From Sordaria brevicollis (lineage: Eukaryota > Ascomycota > Sordariomycetes > Sordariales > Sordariaceae): a DNA stretch of 64,000 nucleotides. Positions 35,016 through 48,000 of this stretch are shown one piece after another. Under the pieces are notes generated by a model. That model was given only the letters and a program-made list of their open reading frames with translations. It did not search any database and was not told where the DNA came from. The position numbers and the translations under genes were made by a program. The stretch lies in assembly GCA_033439795.1 (NCBI GenBank), contig JAUTDP010000009.1, forward strand, positions 1 to 64,000, given 5' to 3'. Position 1 is the first letter of the stretch. Each line of letters starts with the position of its first letter.

Positions 35016-36174
35016 GCTATCAAAATACATACGAACATTCTCAATTCCCGCAATATATTTATTAAATACTTACTATTATTTTACCCACTATACGTTTTCT
35101 TAATTCCTAATTATTATAGTAAATATAACGCTAATAAAATTTTCCGATTTATTTTTTTTTTTTTTTCCTTTATTTAATATTTATTATTTTTCGTTCTTTA
35201 GGGGGTAACCCCCGTCGATTATATTTACTTACTTTTAAAAAAGGGGTATAATATTTTTACAAGTCCTTATCCAAATATTCTAAAAATTTTTAAATATTAT
35301 TATAAATATAAGTCCTACTTTCGACGAAATTTTAGGGTTTATAAAATTATTCGAATTTAATTAATTTCTTATTATTTTATTTATACTATTTCTTAATATT
35401 CAAATATATATTATAATTATTATATAATATATAATTTTAAACGAATATATATAATATTAAACCCGCTTTATTTATATTATAATCCGGATTTTTTTAAATC
35501 CGCCTAATTATTTTAATTTTAATCGGTAAATACGTAAACTTCGGCTTAAATAAATTAAATATATTCGGCGCATTATTTATTAATATAATAATATTATTTT
35601 TATTATTATAATTAATTTTAGTAAAAATATTATATTTTAAATTATATTTATTATCCTTCCTATTAAAATTATATTTTAAATTATCCCTTTTAATCGTTTT
35701 AAATAAAAATAATGGGATATTATTATTAAATATCCTAATACTAATCTTCTTTTAATAAATTAAAATTTTTATAAAATAAATATTTTATTTATTCGAAATT
35801 TAAATTATTTATTAATTAATTTAGGGTAATATACTTTAAAATAATATACGCTTAAACGAATTTACTTATATCCTCCTTAAACCCGAATAAATATTATATT
35901 ATTAATTTTTTAAATTCCTTTACGAATCTAAATTTACGTCCAAAATTACGTTTATTACTATTAACGAACTTTATACAGTCTATTAATAGCGTGAATTCCG
36001 CTTATACTTCTTTAATCTTTTTTAATTATAACGAATTCTACCCCTTTTTATTCTTTAATTCGGGTATATAATAATATTAATTAAAATATCCGAAATATAT
36101 ATTCGAAAATATATAAATTTTTACCTATTCGGATAATTTATAACGTCCTTTTAAATTATTAGAGCATTTACGAG

Positions 36175-36769
36175 GGCTACCGCCCCCGTACCCCCGCAAA
36201 ATTTGCCTTCGGCAAATTTTATACGGGTGGGCAGAAATTTACTTGAAGCGGAGCTCAACATTACTACTTTACTATTTTTTAATAATTTTTTTATTAAAAT
36301 TTTTTTATTAAATATTTTTTATTAATTTTTTTTTTTTGGAAACTACAGGGTAAGTAAGAAGGTGGAAAGACTTAGCGAAAATTTTGAAATTCTTTCCCCG
36401 AAAATCCATCCGTCGGTTTTTTTTCAAAGTCGTTTTTCTCGGCCGGCAGGCTAGCTACGGTCACGTGAGTGGTACCAATCTACTCGTCTCGGCTTACTCA
36501 TCATTTTGGTACCCACTTTGTCTTGATAGAACCCACTTTCAAATGCCAAGCCTTAAGCGAGCTTGGCGGACAGGGATAGGGGGTCTTATTCAGCCAATTC
36601 CAACTCGGGAATTTTTTTTAGCTAATTGTAGGTCGCGAAATCGCGGGTAAACCTCGTGGCTATTTACAGGGATTATTGACAGGGGGGTCACCGTATTATA
36701 GAAGAAGCTACGCTCAACGCTTTGCTCCGTGTTTTTTCAACACTTCTCAATGTTGAAGCTCCGCTTCAA
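36175..36769. mobile_element. ~0.6 kb insertion in copy 1 only, with terminal inverted repeats
   Basis: Copy 2 reads straight across the site (near 53,600), while copy 1 carries about 595 extra bases. A 20-bp sequence ttgaagcggagctcaacatt (36243-36262) is repeated inverted at 36749-36769 with one extra base. The outer 70 bases contain a hairpin, aaatttgcc-ttc-ggcaaattt. The interior from about 36,341 has normal G+C and retains CpA (gtcacgtgag), unlike everything around it. A short frame at 36384-36650 has no recognisable content. This looks like a non-autonomous DNA element that inserted after RIP of the host repeat. No clear target-site duplication is visible. Confidence 0.7.
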
Positions 36770-37501
36770 ATTAATCGTCCCGAAATTATATTTATTTATA
36801 ATTCTATCCCCAAAAATAAAACGCAAAATTTCGAACGGTTAGAATTCCCCTTTATTCTTATATTTAAAAATATATTAAAAATTATTATTTATATCGATAA
36901 TAAGGATTTTATTAATAAAATAAAAAAGTATTTAATCGAAATATTTATTAAATATAATTTATAAAACTAAATAAATATACCCTTAATTATTTAAATTTAT
37001 CATTTATATATCCGCCCGCTTAATTAAAATCGTTTCTACCGATAATTTATTATACCGGATTTATAATACCGGATCGTTATATTTATAATAATATTAAGAA
37101 TAAGTATAAATATATTTAATATATAATATATTATACAATATAATTAAATTAAATTAAAAAACGTCGCGGATTTATAGTAGCGCTTTAGGCGTACTATACG
37201 TACCCCCAACGATATTCGTAATATCGTATACTTTTTCGCTCCTTATTAGTATTTCGATTAATTCGGGACCAATTTCGCCCTATTATTTATACCCGCCCCG
37301 TAATACGCCGAATTATTTTATATATACGAATTTAATTTATCGTTTATATTAAATAATTTATTTAATTTTATATAATTTTAACTTTTAAATTAGATTTTAA
37401 TTTCGCGTTCGGTCGAAGATTTAATTTTTAGTATTTTTTTAATTTCGGATTTCCGCCCGCGAAAGTAAATAAAATCGGAACGGGAATAACAGGCTAAATT
37501 A

Positions 37502-38200
37502 ATTAAAAAGGCCCCCGATATATACGCCGTTATTAATGCCCTTTATTTCCGCGAAGCCTTATTCAAAATTATATAATATAATATCGACCGCTAAAAATAC
37601 TTTAATAACGAATATTATAATATATATAATTATTTCTTTAATCGAATAGAAGAATTATTATAGAGATTAAAAAAGAAATTTAATATTCCCTCGTTTATAA
37701 GTAAAATAGGTATATTTTTTATTTATATATAAAATTTCTTCGAATTATATATTTCGTTTACATTCGTAATTCTTAGTATTAAATTCCAATTTCCCTATTT
37801 AATTTTTATTTAACCCGAAGTATATTAATAAATTATACGCTTTATAATTAATAGCGTAATAGAATTTATATATATTATTACCGAATTAATAATTAATATA
37901 CCGATATTATAAAATTAAAAATATTTTTAAACGTATAATTCTAATTTCGTTACCGAATATATTAAAATACGTATAATTATTATAATAAATAATATTAAAC
38001 GTAAAATAATATTTATTATTAATATTATAAATAGTAGAAACGCCGTTTTCTATATAAATATAAATAGAAATTATATAAAAACGATCCCGTATATTAATAC
38101 GTTATTAATTTTTAATTTATCGTTATCGATAACGCGCCCTATTTATATAATTAAATAGCCGAAACGTAAACGGAAATAGGATAAAAATATTTATATTATA
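37502..38200 (+). pseudogene. Relict reading frame 1 of the unit (copy 1), unrecognised
   Basis: About 230 codons stay in one frame with TAA and TAG as the only stops and no TGA seen, as expected when RIP turns CAA/CAG/TGG into stops. The residues around the start read like KKAPDIYAVINALYFREALF. No family is recognised. The equivalent block in copy 2 is at about 54,325-55,025. Confidence 0.5.
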
Positions 38201-38933
38201 TATATATTATTTTATATGTATTTATTATATTAAATTTTATCGGTTCTTTAAATCGTTTAAATTCTATATTAAATAAATATTTTAATAACCTATTAATTAA
38301 ATTTAATTATTCCCCTATACTATCCTACATTAATATAACCTATTATACCCGTTTATTTAATACGTATACGACTTCTTACCTTTATTTCTACGAAAGTAAA
38401 TTAAACCCTATATTTTTTATTTATAATAATCGATTTTTCTAGTAAAATTTAAAACGATTTTTACTTTTATAAAAGTAAAATTCGGGCCGTTATTTATTAT
38501 ATATATTAAAATATAAATTTAATAGGAAGGATCCACCCTAAAAACCGTACTAATTACTATAATCCGTATATAATTTTAATTTATACCCTTCTTCCCCTAC
38601 GCCTTCTTCGAAATAATTTCTTCTCTTTCCCTATTATAACTTCCTATTATTTATAATTACTATAATTAATTAATATTACTTTTATATAAACGAAGGTTAA
38701 TCGAAATTTAACCGCTATAATTAATTAATATTATTTTCGTATAAACGAAAGTAAATTAAAATTTCTACTTCTATAAAAGCGAAACCTACGACCTAATTTA
38801 TTATTATATAATAATAAAATTTATAATATTACTTAAGCGAAAGGTTAGGTTAAAGCCGCCGATTTAAATAATTAAAGAATTATTTAAAGCTATAATTCCG
38901 AACCTAAACCCTAAATCGGAATATATTAATAAA

Positions 38934-39350
38934 AAGGACGTTAATATTAATAAATTCTAACGCTTATATTACCCGGATATTATTTAATATAAAAATAAAG
39001 AATAATAGAACGCGAATAAAAAGTACGGCTAATTTATATTTTATAAAAATAATTACCCTATTAATATTAATTATTATAATTTAGGAAAGATTTACGTAAT
39101 TTTAAAATTAAAAGCATTATTAATAATACTATCTAATATTAATTTCAAATTTATTAAGCGTAACCCGGAGATTTTCTAAAGTATTAATAAATTTTCTATA
39201 TTAGTAATATAATTATATAAAATTACCGGCCTTAATTTAATATTGATATAAAATATTAAAGCGGGATATTTAAAAGATGAAGCGGTTTCGATCTTCGGTT
39301 ATAATTTTATAAAGGATTTTTATTTATATATAAATTATAATTATAAATTA
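38934..39350 (+). pseudogene. Relict reading frame 2 of the unit (copy 1), unrecognised
   Basis: About 139 codons in a single frame are interrupted only by TAA/TAG. The best-preserved part reads KLKALLIILSNINFKFIKR. It is separated from the next relict frame by a cluster of short palindromes (39,384-39,535). The copy 2 equivalent is at about 55,760-56,180. No family recognised. Confidence 0.45.
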
Positions 39351-39541
39351 TCTATTTTCTATTATATTTTTAATTTCGCCCTTATAAAAGTAATTTATAT
39401 TTTTAAACTTTACTTATATAAGAGTAAAATTAATATATTAGCCTTCGCTTTCGTAAAAGTAATTATATAAAATCTACTTTTATATAAACGAAAATTAATA
39501 TACTAATTTCACTCTTATATAAACGAAATTTAGGAATAAAT

Positions 39542-40985
39542 TACCTTTATTTAACGGATATAAAAATTATAATAAAATAATATTTAATTTTCTTAATAAC
39601 TAATTAATTCGGACTATTCGGTTATATAAAATCGCCCTATTAACCCGAGAAAAATAAAGGTAACCCTTAAAAAAGTAGAATTATATAATTCCTTTAAAAC
39701 CTTTTTAAAAGGGCTATAATAACGTTTATAAATAATTCGAATATTAATTATATTATATAGGCTATTATTAGCGTAAATATATCGATATTATTACTATATA
39801 TAATAATAATCCGCTATAGCGACTTTATAAATTTAAATATAAAGGATCCCGAATCTTTATATTAGATTATAATCGACGAAATAGTAATTATAATACTATT
39901 CGTAGCGTTTAAACGCTATTCGGTTAAATTAGAATATATTAATAATATAAAATTTTTATTAATCGAAAACGGACCGGGTATTTATATTTATAGCGGATAT
40001 ATAATTAACGATTAAATCAGGATTTTTTAAGCGTTTTTATATTTTAATACCCGCCGCGCCGGAATATATATATTCGGTAACGAACGTTAAAATATTAATA
40101 ATATTATTTATAATCCGTATATATTTAATATTACTTTTAATATAATATTCTATTCGAAGGATAAAGAAATATTCGAATATAATAAATAATATTAAAATAT
40201 ATTCGAAATAAAGAGGGTTATATACGAATATACGAATAAGTTTTAATTAATAATATATTATAACCCTACGGACGAAGAATTAAAGCGATTCGGGTATATA
40301 AATTAAATTTCGCGCTAAATATATATTTATTAATAATAAATAGTTAAAATCGGTTCGTAGATTATAGCGTAATTTTATACCGGTAATTCGCTAAATAGAA
40401 ATTCTACCGCTAAATTAAAAGACTTTTCCAAAAAATATAGAGGAATTAATATAACTCCAACGCTCAATTAATAAACCTTATTAATTTATTTTATTAATTT
40501 ATTAAAATTATAAGAACTTATAAAAGAAATACGACCCTTCGATATCGAAAATATTAAAAAATTTCTACTCTTTTATAATTATAATTATATTACAATTAAA
40601 AAATACTTTATAATAATAAATAATATAATAAAACGGTTTATTTAATTTTTAATAAAGGATATAAAAGACGGTAAGTAATTATAAAATAATATTACTATTT
40701 AAATTAAATAAAATATTAAGGCCGGATAGGCTATTAAAAGTATTATTCAAAGAAGGTATTTATTATATAAAAAGTATACGGATATTACCCTTATTTCTTT
40801 AAATAATAAAATATTAAATTAACCTATTTCGGATTATAATTATATAAAGGAGGATAACCCTCCTTTATTATATAATACGGTAAAATTTAAAAAAAAGTAT
40901 AAATAAATTAATTAAAAAATCCTTAATAATTTTAACCGGGATTTACTTCCTTATTAAATTATTAATACGTATTTTTATTTTACTT
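39542..40985 (+). pseudogene. Relict reading frame 3 of the unit (copy 1), ~480 codons, unrecognised
   Basis: I followed one frame from 39542 to about 40985 without a shift, and only TAA and TAG interrupt it. Preserved stretches include DFINLNIKDPESLY, ILFVAFKRYSVKLEYIN, NPTDEELKRFGYIN and YTGNSLNRNSTAKLKDFSKK. It ends at a palindrome cluster, after which the SNF2-like relict begins in another frame. It could be an N-terminal exon of the same gene or a separate gene. The copy 2 equivalent is 56,367-57,808. No family recognised. Confidence 0.6.
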
Positions 40986-41109
40986 TTACTTTTATAAAAG
41001 CGAAATCTCTTCGTCGCGTTAATTTTCGTAAAAACGAAGGTTATAATTAAATTTAATTTATATAAAAATAAAATTGGGTTTAATTAATTTTTTTTTAAAC
41101 GTATATATT

Positions 41110-44100
41110 ATTAATTATATATTATATTTTCCTTTTCGGGGTATTTTTTTTACGAACGAAATTAATATTAGTAAAACGTTTATTTATAGAATTATTCTTT
41201 TAATAAAATTTTATCGAATTTGTAAAGTCGAATAAATAGGTTAATTTTTCGAAATTTATCCGTATATTATTATTATACCGCTTAGTTTAATTATATAAAT
41301 TTTTAATAAATTATATAATATATTTAACGAATTTAATTTTTCGGTTTAATATAAATTTTCTAAGGATATTTCCTAAAACGACCCCTATTAACGCGCTATA
41401 TTTATTTAAAAGGCTTTTAACGAAAAAATAACGGAGTAAATAAAGAATTTGAATAAATTATTTACGGTAATTAATATTATAATTACTTCGTATTCTACAA
41501 TTTACGTAAAGTGGATTAAAAAAGTAAAAATTAATATAGAATATAAATTTAAATTATTTACAATAAATAAATATATCCCTAAAAATAAAAATAAGGGTAT
41601 AAACGCCCCTTTTAAGCGTAAGCCCCACCCTAACCTTATAAATAGTAATAATTTAAAGAATAAAATTATTTTCTATAAAATCGAATTACGTATAATAATA
41701 TAAAAGAACCTAATATTCGGTATTAAAATTATTAACGAAGCCTAATTTTTAAAGAATAGAAATACGATTATTTAATAGGTAATTCGGCGTTTATTTAATT
41801 AAAAACGATTATTTTACTTTATTACTCCTATATTAAATCGGATTAGCGATATTAAGGTATTTACTACTATAATTTAAAAAGAATTAGACTTAGAAAAATA
41901 TTTTAAATTATTATTTAGCCTTAACCGCGACCTAGTATTAATATTCGTTTAAAATTTTATAATATCCTACGAAAAAGATTACCCTAATTATATTATAAGT
42001 AATAATACGTTTAATTCCGTTAAAGAAAAATTAAGAGAAATTGAATAAAATTAAGGATATTATTAATAAATATTATATTCCAATTTTTAAAATAATATTA
42101 ATAACGAAAGTGAAACGGTTAATATATATACGATTATTATTTTAAATTATATATAAATTTTAATAATTAATAGGGGTATAAATACCCCTTTTATTCTTTT
42201 AAACGGGACGATTATATTCCCGTCCTCCGAAATTCTATTTATATAAATTTATTAAATATATTTAGGGTATAAAAAATAGAAGGTAAAATTCGTAAAAATA
42301 ATTAATAATTTCCTTCGGAATATATTTATAAACTTACCGGATTATAAAGTAAAGGCGACGTTTATTATTAAAGAAAATAAAAAATTAATTGCGTTTAATT
42401 TTAATATTATTTATTTATTATAATTACTATTATATAATATATACGTATATAAATTATTATTTTATAAAAACCTAATAACTATATAAATTTTAATATAGGC
42501 GATTAACTTTATTTATAAAATTATTAACAATTGAAGCCTCGAATATAATAGGAATAAAATTAATAATAAAAACGAATTTAACGAAGATGATTAAACGTCC
42601 GGACTTTATTTATTAAAGGCTAAATTATTAACGTATTAAAATATTATTAAAACGACGTAAAGATAGGGAAATAATCCTATAATTAGTATTAAAATTATTA
42701 ATATTTTAATTGATTTTAATTATAATTAAGGATTATTATATATATTCGAAAATTTAATATATAATATTAATTTCCTCCCCCTAATCGATCGGATAGGGAT
42801 AATATATTAAACGTTAGCGGAGTTTCCTTTATTTGTATAATTTATACGAAAATATATTAAAATATATATTAAATATAAGAGAATTTTAATAATTATTAAT
42901 ATACTATAAATATAAATATAAATTTATCCTTACCTTTATTTTTATAAAAGTAAAATTTATTATAAATACTTTATCCCTACTTTTATTTTTATAAAAATAA
43001 AATTTACTACGAATATTTCCTTTAAATTTTTTACTTTTATAAAAATAAAGGCTATCGAATCTTTACCGATATTAATATTATAATAAAATTATAACCGCTA
43101 TCTTCCGTAAAATCGGCCTAAACGTCGTAATAATTTATTTAAGCCAAATACCGATTTAGCGTACGGTAATTATTAATTAATAAAATAATCGCAATTCGGA
43201 TATTAACGTCCTAATCTTTAATTTAAATATTTATATAGCCGGCTTAAATTTATATTACGTATATAACGTAAATATCGGCTTTAATTATATTTAGAATTAA
43301 AATACAATATTCTAATATATAGGGCGTTTATACCGTATTAATTAGAAATTTTAAATCGAATAATATTTACCGATTATTAAAATTACTATTTCGGATTAAA
43401 TAGAAAAAAGAACGCTACGTAAAGTAAATTACATCTACCCTTCGTAAAATTTACGCCCGTAAATAAATTAATATTCTACGCAATAAATTTACAAATTAAT
43501 AATAAACTTTAATTTAAAAAAGTAATTCCCTATTAAAATAATAAATAATATTAAAATTATTATTAATTATAAAGCTATAAAATATATTTTATTATATAAT
43601 TTCAATCGATTTTTATAAATAATAAATCCTTTTAAAAAAATTACTAATTTTTATTCTACCCGTATAATATTTATTAGCGATTATTATTCGATAATCGTAG
43701 AAATTTTTATATATCGAATTAAAATTAAAATATTTATTAATTAAAATCTCCTTAACAATACGATAATTTTAACCGGTCCGCGGATTATTTATTTATATAT
43801 AAAAAGGGATAATCCAATACGCCGATTTATCTTCGACGAAATAATTTAATTTATTTATAAAATTTTAAAAGATATTTCTTTTATTTAAAATAAAATACTT
43901 TTTATCGAATACTTTATTATTTACTTTATTAGAAATTCGAAAACCGAAGAAATAAAGCGTATTAAATAAACGAATAAACTAATCTACATTTATAATTAAT
44001 TTATTAATATATTAATAAAAGGGCGTAAAATTAAAATTAAAGCGTTAGAAAAGGCGTTAAAAGACGCTATAAATCGGTGTAAACCGAAGGGAGGATTTAC

Positions 44101-44240
44101 CCTATATATCCGCAACGAAAAATATAAATATAAAAATAAAGTATACGTATATTCGTCCGAATTTAAAATAAATACCCCGTTTAAAGGCCGTATTCGGAAA
44201 CGACCTAAAATAAATATAAGTAATAAAAATATTATTAAAT
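41110..44240 (+). pseudogene. Relict SNF2-family DNA-dependent ATPase (copy 1)
   Basis: Motif I reads NEINISKTF at 41152-41181, which fits SNF2 DExGTGKTF after RIP. Motif Ia, about 45 codons on, reads YPYIIIIPLSLII(stop)IF, fitting hhhhPPxLxxQ. Motif II reads INEA(stop)FLKNRNT (41731-41766), fitting DEAQ-LKN. Motif III reads ITPILNRISDI near 41,818-41,853. After a palindrome cluster (42,925-43,050) and a frame change, motif V reads IAGLNL (from about 43,235) and motif VI (stop)YIGRLYRIN(stop)K (about 43,312-43,353), fitting QAIGRxHRxxQK, then LPIIKITISDQIEKR. The order and spacing are those of an SNF2 helicase core, with a ~250-residue basic tail. Stops are TAA/TAG. Family known; function within this element inferred. 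Confidence 0.75.
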
Positions 44241-44702
44241 AAATTAAATAAATTCCTTTAATTTTATTTTTACGAAAATAAATATTTTATTTTTATAAAA
44301 ATAAAATTTATTAAATAAATATTAATAATTTAAATAATAATATAAACGATATTATTATACCCCTACGTATCCTTATTTATAAGGATACCCCTTTATAAAC
44401 CCTAAAGTATTTTAATATTAATACTATTATAAATACGTTTATTAATAACGTTATTAAATAAATCGAATTCTATTAACTTTACTTCCGTAGAAGTAAAAAT
44501 TTCTTACTTTCATAAAAGCGAAAATCATTAAATTATTATTAATACTCCGGATAATAATATAAACGATACTCCGGTTAATTTTAATTCCTATATAACCAAT
44601 ATATTTAAATTATTTAATAAAAGAATTAAAAAGGACGGCGATTCTATAACTATAAAATTATTAATTAATATAATACCTAATATTAAAAACGTTACTATTA
44701 AT

Positions 44703-45050
44703 AATAAACCGGTTAAAACGATTAACTAATTTATTTATAAATTTAATAGCGAAGGCGGCGATATTTAAATACTAAACGTTATTATTAATAATAAACCGAT
44801 TAAAACGATTAATTAACCTATTTATAAATTTAATAACGAAGGCGGTAATATTTAAATACTAAATATTATTATTAATAATAAACCGGTTAAAATAATTAAT
44901 TAATTTATTTATAAACTTAATAACGAAGGTAGCGATATTTAAATACTAAACGTTATTATTAACGATAAACCGGCTAAAATAATTAATTAGCTTATTTATA
45001 AACCTAATAGCGAAGTCGAATTTCGAATTATAAACGAATATATCGAATAA
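44703..45050 (+). repeat. 87-bp tandem repeat, four units (copy 1)
   Basis: Units start at 44703, 44790, 44877 and 44964, each beginning (a/g)ataaaccg(g/a). The period of 87 bases is 29 codons, and in one frame every unit reads about NKPVKTIN(stop)FIYKFNSEGGDI, so this was probably a repeat inside a protein. It follows the SNF2-like relict by about 450 bases. Confidence 0.85.
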
Positions 45051-45099
45051 AGCGATAATATTAATAAATTACCTTTTCCTAAAAATATTTTTAATTTCG

Positions 45100-48000
45100 T
45101 CTTTTAATTCCCGCTCCGAGAGATATAAAATAGTAAAACCAATCCTATACCGGACGATATAACCGTTTAATTAATTTAATATTTATTAATTTTTAATAAG
45201 GCTAATTATAATAATTTTACTAAAACCGTTTAACGTTTTTATATAGTAATATAATATTTAAAGGAAAAATAATAGAATAACGAAAGTTCGATATAAAATA
45301 TTCGTATAACTGGTTAAGAAGGGGTATTTAATACCGCTATATATTTTAAAATATATATAAATATTTAACGTTAATTCGTCTTTACGCGTATTATTAATAT
45401 AATAAATAGCGGCCTAAAATTTTATATATAATTAAAAGAATATATTTAAATTTTAAACTATAAATACGCCGATATAATATATAAATAAAATAGGGAGGAT
45501 ACGAATAATATACCCTATTATTATATTAAAATTATATTAATATTTAATAAACGCTTTATAATAATTCGATTATATTATTTTTAAATTATAATTATAGGAA
45601 AGCGCATTATATAAATAAAATTCGTATAATATATAATTTTTTTACTTCGTTTTATTAATTATTCTAAATAAGATAGCTTATAATAAATAAGTAATAGGGG
45701 ATTTCTTAATATTTCGGTAGAAAATTTAAAAATTAAAGTTCATAAGCGAATAATAGGTTGTAAATATTTTTAATAATTACTATTATAATTAATGAATATT
45801 TAATTTACTATATATTAATTAATTTTTAATTATAAATTTTATTGGTTATTATAAATATATTATTCGGTAAATTAATTACTATTCCGCTATTTATTTTAAT
45901 ATTCTACTTATTCGGGTATATTAATATATTTAATTCGTTCGTTTAATACTTAGACTCTTATTCGAAACGTTAATTAACTTATAATAAATATCGGATTAAA
46001 AGTTATATAAATACGATTAAATAAATTATTTTTTAAGGGATACGTTATATTCTAATTAATAATTAATTATAGAATAATAGAGGTAGTAAAACGGATAAAT
46101 TCTATTTAATAAATTTAACGCCGGTACTATAAAAAATAATTAAATATTAAATATATTCTAATTTAATATATTTACGTACTTATATAGAATTTCTATTTAA
46201 TATTTATTTTTAGCGCCCTATATAACGTCATATATATTTTATTATTTCGATAAAGAAAATCCTTAATATATAATTCACTATTAAATTAATACGGAAAATA
46301 TACTTTAAAAGGATAATTAATAATATTAAAATATATAATAAAATTCGTAAATTATATAATCTAATAGAAAATTTAAAAAATAAAACGAAATCGCTTCGCT
46401 TCCGATTTTATTTCCTAGGACTTCTCTCCTTCCTAATTCCAATTTATTCCCTATATTCTTTACTTATTACTATTTTTACGCCTCTAAATACGATTTACAA
46501 TTATTAATTATTATTATATCTTTTTATATTTAATTATTGAAATATTTTATTTAACTTTTTATATATTATATTAATAAATATTTTCAATCTTTATAATATA
46601 TTACAAATAGCCCTTAAATCTTTAATTTATTATTCGTTTCGCGGGTAAGTTTCGTTTTCTACTTTTTATTTACGCTTTTAAATACAACCTACGGATATTA
46701 ATTTATTATTTCGTATTACCATTTAATTATTAAAATACTTTATTTAATTTTTCGTTAATTATATTACGGATATTTCGGTATTTTTAATATATTACGAACG
46801 ACCTTTAGATTTTTAATTTATCGTTCGTTTCGTAAATAAGCTTATCGAATAAAATAGTAAATATATTATTATAAAAGATATTTCTAAGGATAATAATATC
46901 AATATTATTATCCTTAATATATAAATATCCTATTATTTATATTTAATAAATTCGTTTAATTTATATATTTAATAACCGAACGATTTTAATAATTATTAAT
47001 TTTATAAAGATATTAAATTTAATAAAAGTCGGAGTCTAATTTACGAAGATATTAAATTTAATAGTTAGGATAATAAATTAAAGGCGTACTTTACTATTTA
47101 ATAATTATTTAAAAAGAAGAAAATAGAAACGATATATAATAACGAATTACCCGTAAATAGCGCCGGGATTCGAAATTTACATCCCCTTCTAAATTATAAT
47201 ATACTAATTATTAACGAAAAACGCTTTGAAAAAGGAGATAATTAAATTAATAAGGTAAATAATATTTAATTCGTTTTAATAATTATATTAACGCTTTAAA
47301 GATAAAAAAACCCGCTCCCGCTTTTCGATAATTTAAATTATTTTCTTTTCCGTTATAATATAAAAGGGGACCCGCCCCTTAAAATTTTTAATATTCGGAT
47401 TCCTATTAAATATATATAAATTATTTACGAAATTCGCTTCCTATGGATAAAATCCGGCTCCAATATAAAAGTTCCGTATTATTTAATTTTAAAGCCCTTC
47501 GACTTTTAAATATTAAAAACGAATAACCCTAATTAATTTTATTAATTTACTATTTTAATAATTCGATTTTTATTAAAACGGCTATAAGATTACTATTTAT
47601 AATTATGAATATATTTCGAAATTAAGGCGTTTAACCTCCTTTACGTTAATATATTATTTATATAGCCGGTTTTAATTAAATTACGCCCTATTATTTAAAT
47701 TCTTCTATAAGAAAATTAAATAGGATACGTAATTAATTATACGCCGAATACTATATTATATATATTTAAATTTACATTATACGAAGCTTTTATTATTTAA
47801 CCCTCGTTTATTAAATAGGTAATATAATTTAAAATTAAAATTAATTATATAGATAATAAAAAAGTAAAATAGAAGGAATTAATAACCTAATTTAATAATT
47901 ATTTAAAATACCCCGCTGCGAAATTATTCGAGAAATTACCGCTTAAGGAAATTATAATATAGGGCGAAAAGCGGCTATATTTTAAATAAATATTTCAAAC

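Noticed and set aside
41140..41300. First reading of the P-loop as a PIF1/Helitron helicase
   Set aside because: The following motifs (PPGL..Q, DEAQ-LKN, TPILN, IGR.YRIN) fit SNF2 better. The PIF1 hallmark TIHS is absent and no HUH Rep motif was seen.
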